64,000 bases of DNA from CAMCXT01 sp040403315 (GCA_040403315.1 JBBAKX010000008.1:88250-152249); one strand, 5' to 3'; counted from the stretch's first letter, positions 9,306 through 18,940 are shown. Notes: generated by a model not told the origin, from the sequence alone. Program-made: numbers and translations.

Positions 9306-10322
9306 TTATGGACGAACAACCAGTTTCCGCTCTGAAGTTTTACCATTAGTAAACATCACGCGAACAGTGTAAATACCCGCAGGCAATACATTGGTTTGAG
9401 CAGTTACTTTTTTCGACTTCGATGCATTGTTTTCTACCAAGATCGATTGACCGAGTAAGTTTCTGAATTCTACAGCGCGGATTTCAAAAACGGCTTCAAT
9501 AATCGTATAGTCAACTGATGGATTTGGGTAAATCAAGGTTTTTGTTTCATCATTTAATTCCAAAATACCAACAGTGTTACATGCACAAGTATGGAATCCC
9601 AATGAATCGAACATGTCTTCGGCCAATGAATCCCATTGTACTGAAGCATTGAATGACTGAGGTGCTGGGTTTGTTGTAACGCCACCGGATACAGAAAGCT
9701 TACGTATCAAAGTATTGTCTTGCGTCCAGTAACGAAGAAAGTATGGAGTTGAACCATCGTATCCAACTGGCATGCTTGAATATGGAGCAATGTCTGTCCA
9801 GCCCGGTACTGGACTTTCTGTTCCTGCAGAATTAAAAACCTGTTCTCCTATGCAAGCGAAAATGTCAATAATTTGCCAAACGCCTGCTACATTTTTTTCA
9901 AGTGTAATGGCATCATTACCATTGAAACACATCGTGCGAATGTTCCCTGTTTCTGTTCCACATCCATTCGACAGTAACGTGTCTGCTTTTTCTTGCAATG
10001 CTATATCAATTGGAGCAGTTTGGCCTGTACCATTTGGATCAGTTAAGTTAACAGCAATCACATATACACCATAAGCAGGTACGTTTGCATTCGCTGGAAG
10101 CGGCTGAATTTCATTATCAGCTGGGACCAAAGATCCATTGTTGTAGCGGATCATTCTGTATGATCCAAGGTTGATTGGATTTCCAGTTGGATTGTAAATT
10201 TCAAGAGCCTTGTTGTTTCCTAATCCTTCAACATATTCTGAGAAAAACAATTCAGAACATTGCGCATTTGAAACCAGAGATAACAATACGATTGAACTCG
10301 TTAGCAGTAAAGATTTTATCAT
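9306..10322 (-). CDS. Secreted lamin-tail-domain protein with T9SS sorting domain
   Basis: 338 residues. The signal peptide MIKSLLLTSSIVLLSLVSNA precedes a lamin-tail domain (~20-180: LFFSEYVEGLGNNKALEIYNPT and FNGNDAITLEK), a fold common in secreted Bacteroidota nucleases and surface proteins. The C-terminal ~75 residues are a T9SS type A sorting domain (LIYPNPSVDYT). Cysteine pairs (CSELFF, NGCGTE, HTCAC) suggest disulfides. No catalytic motif is visible, so a binding or adhesive role is most likely. It is the first gene of the minus-strand cluster with the TonB receptor and nuclease, but a hairpin terminator separates it from them, so it may be made in larger amounts. Confidence 0.88.
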   Translation of the reverse strand: MIKSLLLTSSIVLLSLVSNAQCSELFFSEYVEGLGNNKALEIYNPTGNPINLGSYRMIRYNNGSLVPADNEIQPLPANANVPAYGVYVIAVNLTDPNGTGQTAPIDIALQEKADTLLSNGCGTETGNIRTMCFNGNDAITLEKNVAGVWQIIDIFACIGEQVFNSAGTESPVPGWTDIAPYSSMPVGYDGSTPYFLRYWTQDNTLIRKLSVSGGVTTNPAPQSFNASVQWDSLAEDMFDSLGFHTCACNTVGILELNDETKTLIYPNPSVDYTIIEAVFEIRAVEFRNLLGQSILVENNASKSKKVTAQTNVLPAGIYTVRVMFTNGKTSERKLVVRP

Positions 10323-10343
10323 GTCGATTTATTTATCAGAGCG

Positions 10344-10351
10344 CAAAATTA
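10344..10351 (-). promoter_or_regulatory. -7 promoter box of the lamin-tail gene
   Basis: The minus strand reads TAATTTTG, matching TAnnTTTG, 21 bases before the ATG at 10322. A clear -33 TTTG at the right distance is not seen. Confidence 0.5.
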
Positions 10352-10494
10352 AGTCTTTCAAGCAATTATTCGCATGGTGTTAATTTTTTAAAGTAATGGT
10401 AAAGTTGAGTGTTAATACTCTAGAAATTAACAAGGTATATGTTGTAATAGAGCCAAATTGTAAAAGTCCAGCTCAATTTAGCATTCAAAAAACC

Positions 10495-10502
10495 TATATT
10501 TG
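10495..10502 (+). promoter_or_regulatory. -7 promoter box of the deoxyhypusine-synthase-like gene
   Basis: TATATTTG matches TAnnTTTG, 20 bases before the ATG at 10523. The -33 element is weak. Confidence 0.5.
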
Positions 10503-10522
10503 CCGCCCAAAATAACTTTGCC

Positions 10523-11494
10523 ATGAAAGGTCCGATTTCTCAATTTATCGAAAAACACTATCTTCATTTTAACTCTGCTGCGCTGGTAGATGCTGCAAAA
10601 GGTTACGAAGCGCATCTAACTGCTGGTGGTAAAATGATGGTAACATTGGCTGGTGCTATGAGTACAGCCGAACTTGGGAAATCATTTGCTGAAATGATCC
10701 GTCAAGGTAAAGTAGATATCATTTCTTGTACTGGAGCGAATCTCGAAGAAGATATCATGAATTTGGTAGCCCATTCACATTACAAGCGAGTTCCAAATTA
10801 TAGAGATTTGAGTCCACAAGATGAATGGGATTTATTGGAGGAAGGGTACAACAGAGTTACAGATACTTGTATTCCTGAAGAAGAAGCTTTCCGTCGTATT
10901 CAAAAGCACATCGTAAAGCAATGGATGAACGCCCAAGAAAGCGGTGAGCGTTATTTTCCACACGAATATATGTACAAGATGCTCCTTTCAGAGGAAATGG
11001 AACAGTATTATGAGATCGATCCAAAAGATTCGTGGATGATCGCCGCTGCAGAGCACAATATTCCGATCGTTGTTCCAGGCTGGGAAGACAGTACAATGGG
11101 AAATATCTTCGCTTCATATTGCATCAAAGGAGAACTTCAACCCTCCGTAATGAAGTCAGGAATCGAATACATGATGTGGCTTACCGAATGGTACCGTGAA
11201 AATTCGACTGGTAAGGGAGTTGGTTTTTTCCAGATTGGTGGAGGTATCGCCGGCGACTTCCCAATTTGTGTTGTACCGATGATGTACCAAGACTTAGAAT
11301 GGCATGATGTTCCATTTTGGGCATATTTCTGCCAGATTTCAGATTCAACAACAAGTTATGGATCTTATTCAGGTGCAGTTCCTAACGAAAAAATTACCTG
11401 GGGAAAACTCGACAAAGAAACACCGAAGTTCATCGTTGAATCAGACGCAACCATAGTTGCGCCGCTTATCTTTGCTTGGGTTTTAGGCTGGTAA
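10523..11494 (+). CDS. Deoxyhypusine synthase-family protein
   Basis: 323 residues covering the whole deoxyhypusine synthase fold. NAD-binding motifs are present near the start (MVTLAGAMSTAELG, SCTGANLEEDIMN) and later (QIGGGIAGDFPI). The C-terminal active-site block SGAVPNEKITWGK carries the lysine (Lys295) that matches the catalytic lysine of the eukaryotic enzyme. In eukaryotes and archaea this fold moves the aminobutyl group of spermidine to eIF5A. Bacteria have no eIF5A, so bacterial members are thought to act in polyamine metabolism, for example making homospermidine. The family is clear; the substrate is not. It lies 37 bases upstream of an aromatic-amino-acid gene in the same direction. 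Confidence 0.9.
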   Translation: MKGPISQFIEKHYLHFNSAALVDAAKGYEAHLTAGGKMMVTLAGAMSTAELGKSFAEMIRQGKVDIISCTGANLEEDIMNLVAHSHYKRVPNYRDLSPQDEWDLLEEGYNRVTDTCIPEEEAFRRIQKHIVKQWMNAQESGERYFPHEYMYKMLLSEEMEQYYEIDPKDSWMIAAAEHNIPIVVPGWEDSTMGNIFASYCIKGELQPSVMKSGIEYMMWLTEWYRENSTGKGVGFFQIGGGIAGDFPICVVPMMYQDLEWHDVPFWAYFCQISDSTTSYGSYSGAVPNEKITWGKLDKETPKFIVESDATIVAPLIFAWVLGW

Positions 11495-11531
11495 TGCCAA
11501 ACAATCTCTGTATTTGGATTGTTGAGGTTAC

Positions 11532-12635
11532 GTGTCGATCGACAACTTACAAAATCAAACAACTTCTTCATTGAAGCCGTTTCATGAACAACTCACGAAG
11601 CCCATTACTCTTTTTGGGCCTTGTAGTGCAGAATCGGAGCTACAGGTTCTAGAAACTGCCCGTCTAATTGCTGCCAACTTTCCCAACAATATCTTCCGAG
11701 CCGGCGTTTGGAAACCAAGAACACGCCCTGGATCTTTCGAAGGTGCTGGTGATCCTGCCCTTTTGTGGCTCAAAAAAGCTGGAAAAGAAACCGGCATGCC
11801 AGTTATTACCGAAGTGGCTACTATTCAACATGTAGAAGCCTGCTTGAAAGCTGGAATTGATATGTTGTGGATTGGAGCACGAACCACAGTGAATCCATTC
11901 GCTGTTCAAGAAATTGCAGAGGCGCTCAAAGGCAGTAATGTTCCAGTTTTTGTTAAAAATCCAATCAACCCAGATCTTTCACTTTGGATCGGTGCTATCG
12001 AAAGACTGCAAAAAGTAGGTATTGACCAAGTTTTGGCCATCCACCGAGGGTTTCACTCTTTCGAAACGGATGTTTACAGATATGCTCCACGGTGGGAAAT
12101 CGTGATCGATCTCAAAACCAAAATGCCCGATCTTAAAGTGATATGCGATGCAAGCCACATCTCTGGCGATCCAGTGTTGATTCCAAGTGTGGCTCAGAAA
12201 GCACTCGATCTTGATTTAGACGGTTTGATGATCGAAACACACATCAACCCAGCTGTTGCGCTGAGTGATGCCAAACAACAAATCACGCCTGCGGTGCTTC
12301 ACGCTCTATATGAAGGTTTGGTTTTTCGAAATGCGGATGCGGATGACAATGATTTTTATAGAAAATTGCTGGAATTGAGGAGTAGGGTTGACTCAACCGA
12401 CGATCTTTTGCTTCAGGCCTTGGTTACCAGAATGAATTTAATCCGTCAAATCGGAGAGTTTAAAAAAGACAAGCATTTAACGATTCTACAAATTCGCCGT
12501 TGGGAAGAAATCCTCACCAGACAAATTGCCCATGGTTCAGGTTCAGGCTTAGATGCCAGCTTTATCAAGAAATTGTATGAACTTATTCACGAGGAGTCAA
12601 TAAAAATTCAAACTGAGTTGTTTAGACAAGTTTAA
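11532..12635 (+). CDS. Bifunctional 3-deoxy-7-phosphoheptulonate synthase / chorismate mutase type II
   Basis: 367 residues from a GTG start. Residues ~1-265 form a DAHP synthase of the KDO8P-synthase-like (type I-beta) class: GPCSAES, RAGVWKPRTRPGSFEG, IGARTT, FVKNP, HRGFHS and CDASH. Residues ~275-360 form an AroQ-type chorismate mutase: LRSRVDSTDDLLLQALVTRM, IGEFKK and a late RRWEEIL. The enzyme starts the shikimate pathway and also converts chorismate to prephenate; the fused mutase usually gives feedback control of the synthase by prephenate or chorismate. This domain order (synthase first) is typical of Bacteroidota. It probably shares a transcript with the deoxyhypusine-synthase-like gene. 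Confidence 0.93.
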   Translation: MSIDNLQNQTTSSLKPFHEQLTKPITLFGPCSAESELQVLETARLIAANFPNNIFRAGVWKPRTRPGSFEGAGDPALLWLKKAGKETGMPVITEVATIQHVEACLKAGIDMLWIGARTTVNPFAVQEIAEALKGSNVPVFVKNPINPDLSLWIGAIERLQKVGIDQVLAIHRGFHSFETDVYRYAPRWEIVIDLKTKMPDLKVICDASHISGDPVLIPSVAQKALDLDLDGLMIETHINPAVALSDAKQQITPAVLHALYEGLVFRNADADDNDFYRKLLELRSRVDSTDDLLLQALVTRMNLIRQIGEFKKDKHLTILQIRRWEEILTRQIAHGSGSGLDASFIKKLYELIHEESIKIQTELFRQV

Positions 12636-12787
12636 AAAGCCCCTAAACCCAGTCATATATACTTCGCGTGCGTCAATATTTTGTTTCAATACTTTTTGTT
12701 TATTTTGCCGAAAATCTTCAACAAGGATCTTCTTCTTAAAGATGACTAGACTTCTGTAATTCAGCAGAATTTCACTTCAAAGCCAGC

Positions 12788-14278
12788 ATGCAATTTTCTC
12801 GATTCGATATTCCCTCGTTTTTTTTCAATTTAACGGTTGATGGAAGCATAGATGAAAAAATCAACAGTTTCATCAAACCTGCTGTTGACGGTTTGGGAGA
12901 AGTGATTTTTTACAAACCTTTTGCCTCTGCGGGATTCGATATGCCGTTGGTGGTAATGTGGCTAATTCTCGGAGCCTTGTTTTTTACCTTTTACATGGGC
13001 TTTATCAATCTGCGCGGAGTAAAGCATGCAGTCGATTTGATAAAAGGCAAATACGATAAGCCAGGAGATAAAGGAGAAGTGTCGCATTTTCAAGCTTTGG
13101 TAACAGCTCTTTCAGGAACTGTTGGCTTGGGAAATATTGCAGGTGTGGCAGTTGCGATTTCAATTGGTGGTGCTGGTGCCACATTTTGGATTATAGTTGC
13201 AGGTTTTCTGGGGATGTCGTCGAAATTCGTCGAGTGTACTTTAGGAGTTAAATACAGAAAAATCAATGCCTTGGGAGAAGTTTCAGGTGGGCCTATGTAT
13301 TATCTTTCTGAAGGCTTGAGCAAGAAAGGATTTCCGAAACTTGGGAAATTCCTCGCAGTTTTGTTTGCCATTTTATGTGTAGGAGGATCCTTCGGTGGCG
13401 GTAATATGTTTCAGGCAAACCAATCATTTGCTCAGTTGGCGAATGTGTTTCCGGTGTTCAATGGTTTTGGGTTCGTTTACGGTATTTTCCTAGCGCTTTT
13501 AGTTGGAATTGTTATCATCGGCGGAATTAAGAAAATTGCTAGTATAACCGACAAGATGGTGCCTTTTATGGTTGGTTTATATGTTTTGACTAGTTTGTTT
13601 ATAATCTTGATGAATATCCAAAATATTGGAGCCGCATTTTCGTCAATCTTCAATGGAGCCTTTACGGCAGATGGAATTTCGGGTGGGGTTGTAGGTGTAT
13701 TGATTGTAGGCTTTAAACGTGCCGCATTTTCTAATGAAGCCGGTGTTGGATCTGCAGCTATTGCACACTCAGCAGTGAAAACAGATCATCCAATATCCGA
13801 AGGAATTGTTTCACTATTAGAACCATTTGTAGATACTATAGTGGTTTGTACCATGACTGCTTTAGTACTTGTATTTACTGGATTTGCAACGGATACAAAC
13901 GGAATGGAAGGGTCGGCCTTAACTTCCGCAGCGTTTAGCAGCGTAGTGCCTTGGTTCAAGTATATTTTACTTATCACCATTGTTCTTTTTGCCTTTTCAA
14001 CCATGATTTCTTGGTCATATTATGGCATGAAAGCCTTCACGTTTCTTTTTGGCAACAACCGTAAAATGGAAAATCTCTACAAGCTTATTTTTCTTGGCTT
14101 TGTTGTAATTGGCTCTTCAGCAAGTTTGAGCGCTGTAATCGATTTTTCAGACATGATGATTCTCGCAATGGGATTCCCGAATATTCTTGGATTGTATTTC
14201 ATGGCTGGTGAAGTAAAGGCCGACTTGAAAAGTTATTTTGCCAAATTAAAATCTGGTGAAATTGCTCGCCACAAATAG
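12788..14278 (+). CDS. Alanine/glycine:cation (sodium) symporter, AGCS family
   Basis: 496 residues with about 10-11 predicted membrane helices. Family signatures include LSGTVGLGNIAGVAVAISIGG, GMSSKFVECTLGVKYR, GGPMYYLSEGL and GFKRAAFSNEAGVGSAAIAHS. AGCS carriers use the sodium (or proton) gradient to import alanine or glycine. The N-terminal ~45 residues before the first helix are longer than in many members but contain no recognisable domain. It sits between aromatic biosynthesis and a second amino-acid permease on the same strand, each with a gap over 100 bases, so they probably have separate promoters. Confidence 0.93.
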   Translation: MQFSRFDIPSFFFNLTVDGSIDEKINSFIKPAVDGLGEVIFYKPFASAGFDMPLVVMWLILGALFFTFYMGFINLRGVKHAVDLIKGKYDKPGDKGEVSHFQALVTALSGTVGLGNIAGVAVAISIGGAGATFWIIVAGFLGMSSKFVECTLGVKYRKINALGEVSGGPMYYLSEGLSKKGFPKLGKFLAVLFAILCVGGSFGGGNMFQANQSFAQLANVFPVFNGFGFVYGIFLALLVGIVIIGGIKKIASITDKMVPFMVGLYVLTSLFIILMNIQNIGAAFSSIFNGAFTADGISGGVVGVLIVGFKRAAFSNEAGVGSAAIAHSAVKTDHPISEGIVSLLEPFVDTIVVCTMTALVLVFTGFATDTNGMEGSALTSAAFSSVVPWFKYILLITIVLFAFSTMISWSYYGMKAFTFLFGNNRKMENLYKLIFLGFVVIGSSASLSAVIDFSDMMILAMGFPNILGLYFMAGEVKADLKSYFAKLKSGEIARHK

Positions 14279-14389
14279 TTAAACCTCCAGCAAAATAGTC
14301 CCAAACTTGATTAGTTGAAAATTAAGGTGTAACACTGTAATTGAAAATTTATATTTTCGGTCGCTCAAAAATCGAGTTACACGAAAACT

Positions 14390-16045
14390 ATGTCTTCAAA
14401 CAGATCCATTTGGCGAAGAAAACCTATCGCAGCTTACGAGGCCGATATCCAAAAAAGTGAACTCAAAAGAGTGTTAACCCGCTGGGGATTAACTTCACTC
14501 GGAATCGGAGCAATCATAGGTGGAGGTATTTTTACCCTAACCGGCATTGCTGCCAATCAATTTGCAGGTCCAGCACTTGCAATCTCTTTTATTATTGCTG
14601 GTGTTGGATGTTTGTTTGCTTCACTTTGTTATGCAGAGTTCGCCTCAGTTTTACCAGTTGAAGGTTCAGCTTACGCTTACGCTTATGGCACTGTAGGCGA
14701 ATTGTTTGCTTGGTTTATCGGATGGAATTTGGTGCTCGAATACATGATGGGTGCCACAACTGTTGCAGTAAGTTGGAGTGGGTACTTCTTAAAGCTAATG
14801 GACTTGATAGATGTGCATATACCGCTGTATCTCAGCATGGATTATGCATCCGCCAAAGCAGAATTAGCAAAAGCTGCCGGAATCACTGCAATTCAAGATT
14901 ATTTGAAGACCTTAGGAAGTGTTGTGCCAGACTTGGCATCAATGAAATCTGCACTCGCTTCTACACCTGCACACGATTTAGTGAAAGACGCAAAAGTGAT
15001 TACAGATGCAACAGTACTGGCAAAAGGAGCGAATTTAACCGAATTGGCGAAACACTATTCATCTATTTCACTGCCTGGTTGGTCAATCAACTTGCCAGCA
15101 ATGGTTGTAACCTGGTTAGTAACAGCCGTGTTGGTAAAGGGTATAAAGGAAGCTGCATCAACCAACAACTTGATTGTAATTTTAAAAGTTGCAGTAGTAT
15201 TGTTCGTTATCGTGATTGGTTTTTTCTATGTAAATACCGACAATTGGACCCCATTTGTTCCTGAACAAATATTTGACGCCAAAGGAGATTCCCATTTTGG
15301 ATGGTCGGGCGTTGTAACAGCCGCTACGATTGTTTTCTTCGCATATATTGGTTTTGATGCGGTATCCACTCAAGCAGGTGAAGCAATTAATCCCAAAAAG
15401 GATGTTCCATTTGCCATTATTGCTTCATTGATCATTTGCACCATATTATACATATTGGTGTCATTTGTCTTGACTGGAATGGTGAATTATACCATGCTCG
15501 ACTTAAGAGCGCCAGTTGCATCAGCTTTTTCAGGCGTTGGGCTCGATTGGGCAGTATACCTTATAACGATTGCCGCAACTGCAGGTTTGTTTTCTGTGAT
15601 GTTGGTGATGATGTTAGGTCAAACCCGAATTTTTCTTGGAATGGCAAAAGATGGTTTATTGCCACACAGCCTTTTTGGGAAAATTCATCCGAAGTATAAG
15701 ACTCCATACAGAAGTACCATTTTCGTAGGTTTAATTGTGTCTGTAGTAGGAGCAACAACGCCGATAAACGCAGTTTCTGAAATGTGCTCAATGGGAACGT
15801 TATTGGCATTCGCTATGGTATGTGGAGCTGTGTGGTTACTCAGAGTCAAGGAGCCGAATCTTGAACGGCCATATCGAACACCATGGCTGCCTGTGGTTGC
15901 CACTTTGGGCATGGCTTTCAATTTCTTTTTAATGACTCAAGTGCGTGAGCACACATGGATGGCATTTATTATCTGGGGAAGTATAGGTGTGCTGGTTTAT
16001 TTTCTTTATAGTCGCCGTCATTCAAAACTAAATCAAGCTGAGTAA
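14390..16045 (+). CDS. APC-superfamily amino acid permease (cationic amino acid transporter type)
   Basis: 551 residues with about 12 membrane helices. The first helix contains the APC substrate motif GIGAIIGGGIFTLTG, followed by GCLFASLCYAEFAS and ATIVFFAYIGFDAVSTQAGEA, which place it in the CAT-type branch. A hydrophilic insert of roughly 90 residues (~140-230, rich in Ala/Lys/Asp) separates two early helices; many CAT permeases lack it, and it accounts for the extra length. Substrate is not predictable beyond amino acids or polyamines. A run of sequence resembling a -7 box (TATATTTTCG, near 14349) lies before the ATG but does not match well. Confidence 0.9.
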   Translation: MSSNRSIWRRKPIAAYEADIQKSELKRVLTRWGLTSLGIGAIIGGGIFTLTGIAANQFAGPALAISFIIAGVGCLFASLCYAEFASVLPVEGSAYAYAYGTVGELFAWFIGWNLVLEYMMGATTVAVSWSGYFLKLMDLIDVHIPLYLSMDYASAKAELAKAAGITAIQDYLKTLGSVVPDLASMKSALASTPAHDLVKDAKVITDATVLAKGANLTELAKHYSSISLPGWSINLPAMVVTWLVTAVLVKGIKEAASTNNLIVILKVAVVLFVIVIGFFYVNTDNWTPFVPEQIFDAKGDSHFGWSGVVTAATIVFFAYIGFDAVSTQAGEAINPKKDVPFAIIASLIICTILYILVSFVLTGMVNYTMLDLRAPVASAFSGVGLDWAVYLITIAATAGLFSVMLVMMLGQTRIFLGMAKDGLLPHSLFGKIHPKYKTPYRSTIFVGLIVSVVGATTPINAVSEMCSMGTLLAFAMVCGAVWLLRVKEPNLERPYRTPWLPVVATLGMAFNFFLMTQVREHTWMAFIIWGSIGVLVYFLYSRRHSKLNQAE

Positions 16046-16137
16046 TTCGTAAGTTTATAAAATAGCGTGCCTGAATTAATTTAATCGATTGATTATCAGT
16101 GTGCTATTTATTCCTCTGTATTTTTCGATGTAAGAAT

Positions 16138-16170
16138 TTTGATAGTAATGTAAAATTTAGCATACTTTTG
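16138..16170 (+). promoter_or_regulatory. Promoter of the first paralogous surface-protein gene
   Basis: TTTG (16138-16141), a 21-base spacer and TACTTTTG (16163-16170) form a full consensus promoter. Transcription should start near 16177, leaving a 5' leader of about 165 bases before the ATG. The 16046-16343 gap otherwise shows no gene. Confidence 0.7.
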
Positions 16171-16343
16171 CCTAAGATTCTTAGCAAGACCGTAAACGTT
16201 CTAACAATTCATTGGATTGATTACATTTTAAACAGCTGATTATTAGTTTGTAAGCGTTTTTCTTTGAATGTTAATCTTACACATGTAACTGAATAACTAT
16301 AACTGTCGTACCAAGAACTAAAAACTGAACCTAATCAATCATT

Positions 16344-18680
16344 ATGAAAAACAGAAACTCTATGAAAATCGCTGGCCTTGCACTGTTTTCAGTGCTTAAT
16401 ATTGCCAACGCTGCTTCCCAGGCTCAGCCGTGTGGAAGCAACCTTATTACTAATGGTGATTTTGAAGCCGGGTTCACCGGATTTGCTTCAGGATACACTT
16501 TTGTAACAGATGGCCCTGGAACGGGAGAAATGATTCCAGAAAACACTTGTGGTGTTGATGTAAATGTTTCTGCTTACCATCCAACTATCACAGGTGTTGG
16601 CCGCTCAGGAAAATTCCTGATGGTAAACGGTAACACAGCTAGCATCAAAACAGCATGGTCGCAAGATGTAAATGTTGTAGCTGGTAAGACTTACAATTTC
16701 TCTGCATTCGCTCAACGTTTAGCTGGTGGTAACCAAGCTATTCTTCGTTTTTCAGTTGGTTCAGATCTTTTTGCTACATATTCTCCTGCAGCTGCTGGTT
16801 GGAATGAAGTAACAGGCGTTTATTCAGCCACTACAACAGGAACAATTACGCTTTCAATCGTTGATGCTAATCTCGCAGCAGCAAGCAATGATTTCGGAAT
16901 CGACGATATCAGCTTTACTCAAGTTTGCGACGAAGTGCCTGCAGGTTGTTTTGGAACAGACGTTTACTCATTCTCACAAGGTCTTACCCGTTTGGGAACT
17001 GCAGTAAATACTGAGCGTTCTAATCCTGAAAATGCAGTTGGTGCACCAAACGGACAGAACCCTGCTATTTACGCTCCAGTTCAAAATTTCTTCTCTTTAG
17101 GCCTTGGCGGAAACATCGTTATTGCATTTGAAACTCCAATCGCTAACGGTGATGGAGCTGACGTTAAGATTTGGGAATCTTCTGCAAGTGTTAACGGAGA
17201 GCGTGCACTCATCGAAGTATCTCAAGACGGTATTGGTTATGTTCCAGTTGGCGAAATTGCTCAAACTGGTTCAATTTCAATTCCAGAAGGAATGGATTAC
17301 ATTTTCTACGTGAAAATTACTGATACTACTCCTGTTGCTTCAGCGGGTAACAGCCAAGTTGCTGATGGTTATGATGTTGATGCTGTTGAGTGTCTTAACG
17401 GAGCTTACACTGGAAACCTAATCAATAGCTGCTATGCTAATGAAGTTGTTTCTTTCAACCAGAAGAAACGCAATGATGGTACTTTTGTAACTGCTTCACG
17501 TTCAAACCCTGCAAAAGCATTGGGATTGCCTGAAGGAAACGATACTGAAAACTTCGTATCGCTTGGCTTCGGTGGTGATATCACTTTGAAATTTGGAAGC
17601 GCAATTAAAAACGGAGATGGTAATGATGTTCGTGTGGTAGAAACTACTTTCGGAGGAATCGGTTGTAACCGTTACCCAGAAACGATCAACGTATTTGCTT
17701 CACAAGACGGTTGTAATTTTGTATTCCTTGGCGAAGGTTGTCAAGATACTGATTTCGATCTTGGTTCACTTGCATGGGCACAATACATCAAAATTGTAGA
17801 TGTTAGTCCAGTTGACGGTGCTTACCAAGGAACGCAAGTAGCAGATGCTTACGATGTTGATGGTATCCTTTGTTTGAATGGTTATGAAGAAAATCCAGTT
17901 CTTGCTGAAATTCCAGTTGGAGCTTCAGATGTAATTACATACGAACCAGGCGACCGTAAAAACGGTACTCCTGTAACCGCAGCTCGTACAAATCCAGATA
18001 ACGCTTTAGGTGCACCACAAGGTACAGATGTAATCAATTTCGTGTCTCTTGGTTTCGGTGGAAATTTGGTAGTGAAATATGACTACGTAATTTTCGACAA
18101 TCCATTGGCTAACGATCTTCGTGTAACTGAAACAACTTTCAACAATCCTTCTTGCGCTTCTTACCCAGAAACTGCAGAAATCGAAGGTTCACTTGATGGT
18201 AATACTTGGATTTTTCTTGGTACTATTTGTTTAGACGGAGAAATTGATATCAACGCAGCTGGTTCTATCCAATACCTTCGCATCACTGACCACACACCAG
18301 CATCTTCTTTCAATGGTTCTGCGGATGGATATGATGTTGACGGTATCGTTGTAATCAACCAAAACTGTTCAACACAGTCTAATGATTCTCGTTTCGCTGA
18401 CAATGTAAACACACCTGATGAAGTTGCTTCAATCGACGTGTTCCCTAATCCATTCCAAAACGAAATCAACCTTGTTATCGGAACTGGCGCTCAAGACAAC
18501 TCTGCAACAATCGTTGTGAGTAACTACCTTGGTCAACAAGTTTCAATTGAGAAATTGAACGTTGCTTCTTCAAGCACTGTAAATCACATGATCAACATGT
18601 CAGCTTTCACTAGTGGCATCTATTTCATCTCTGTAGAAACTAACTCTACTAAAGAAGAGATTAAAGTGGTTAAGCAATAA
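16344..18680 (+). CDS. T9SS-secreted surface protein, paralog 1 of 5 (CBM-like domain plus three SLGFGG/DVDG repeats)
   Basis: 778 residues. After a signal peptide (SVLNIANAASQA) comes a jelly-roll carbohydrate-binding-like domain (~30-195: LITNGDFEAG, WSQDVNVVAGKTYNFSA, FGIDDISF). Three ~150-residue repeats follow, each with FxSLGxGG, a D-x-x-V/I-x-E block, a SQDG or SLDG strand and a closing ADGYDVD or similar acidic loop. A T9SS type A sorting domain begins at IDVFPNPFQN. The repeat layout resembles galactose-binding-like sandwiches, and the DGYDVDG loop looks like a calcium site; both are inferences. It is the first of five tandem relatives. No enzyme motif is visible, so an adhesive or matrix role is likely. 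Confidence 0.85.
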   Translation: MKNRNSMKIAGLALFSVLNIANAASQAQPCGSNLITNGDFEAGFTGFASGYTFVTDGPGTGEMIPENTCGVDVNVSAYHPTITGVGRSGKFLMVNGNTASIKTAWSQDVNVVAGKTYNFSAFAQRLAGGNQAILRFSVGSDLFATYSPAAAGWNEVTGVYSATTTGTITLSIVDANLAAASNDFGIDDISFTQVCDEVPAGCFGTDVYSFSQGLTRLGTAVNTERSNPENAVGAPNGQNPAIYAPVQNFFSLGLGGNIVIAFETPIANGDGADVKIWESSASVNGERALIEVSQDGIGYVPVGEIAQTGSISIPEGMDYIFYVKITDTTPVASAGNSQVADGYDVDAVECLNGAYTGNLINSCYANEVVSFNQKKRNDGTFVTASRSNPAKALGLPEGNDTENFVSLGFGGDITLKFGSAIKNGDGNDVRVVETTFGGIGCNRYPETINVFASQDGCNFVFLGEGCQDTDFDLGSLAWAQYIKIVDVSPVDGAYQGTQVADAYDVDGILCLNGYEENPVLAEIPVGASDVITYEPGDRKNGTPVTAARTNPDNALGAPQGTDVINFVSLGFGGNLVVKYDYVIFDNPLANDLRVTETTFNNPSCASYPETAEIEGSLDGNTWIFLGTICLDGEIDINAAGSIQYLRITDHTPASSFNGSADGYDVDGIVVINQNCSTQSNDSRFADNVNTPDEVASIDVFPNPFQNEINLVIGTGAQDNSATIVVSNYLGQQVSIEKLNVASSSTVNHMINMSAFTSGIYFISVETNSTKEEIKVVKQ

Positions 18681-18700
18681 GCTAAACACAAATTGTTTTA

Positions 18701-18732
18701 AAACGGCTGCCCAAAAGGCAGCCGTTTTTTTT
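18701..18732 (+). terminator. Intrinsic terminator after paralog 1
   Basis: An 11-base perfect stem AAACGGCTGCC/GGCAGCCGTTT with a 5-base loop is followed by a run of T residues. Confidence 0.92.
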
Positions 18733-18882
18733 GTAAGATATCGGCTTGGTATTGACTAAATTCATAAGGGTTATGCCTTATTTGTTGAAATGTTACATCA
18801 GATTCGCTTTGTAAATGAAGAGTTTACAGATCGTAAATCGCTATTGATTAAGCAACTGTGTTTTTATAATCAAAGAAAATCT

Positions 18883-18890
18883 TACATTTG
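18883..18890 (+). promoter_or_regulatory. -7 promoter box of paralog 2
   Basis: TACATTTG matches TAnnTTTG. The upstream TGTGTTTTT region is only a weak -33 candidate. The box lies 50 bases before the ATG at 18941. Confidence 0.55.
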
Positions 18891-18940
18891 CAACCAATTG
18901 TAAACGATCTACGTTAACAGTCGATAAATAACCTAACTTT

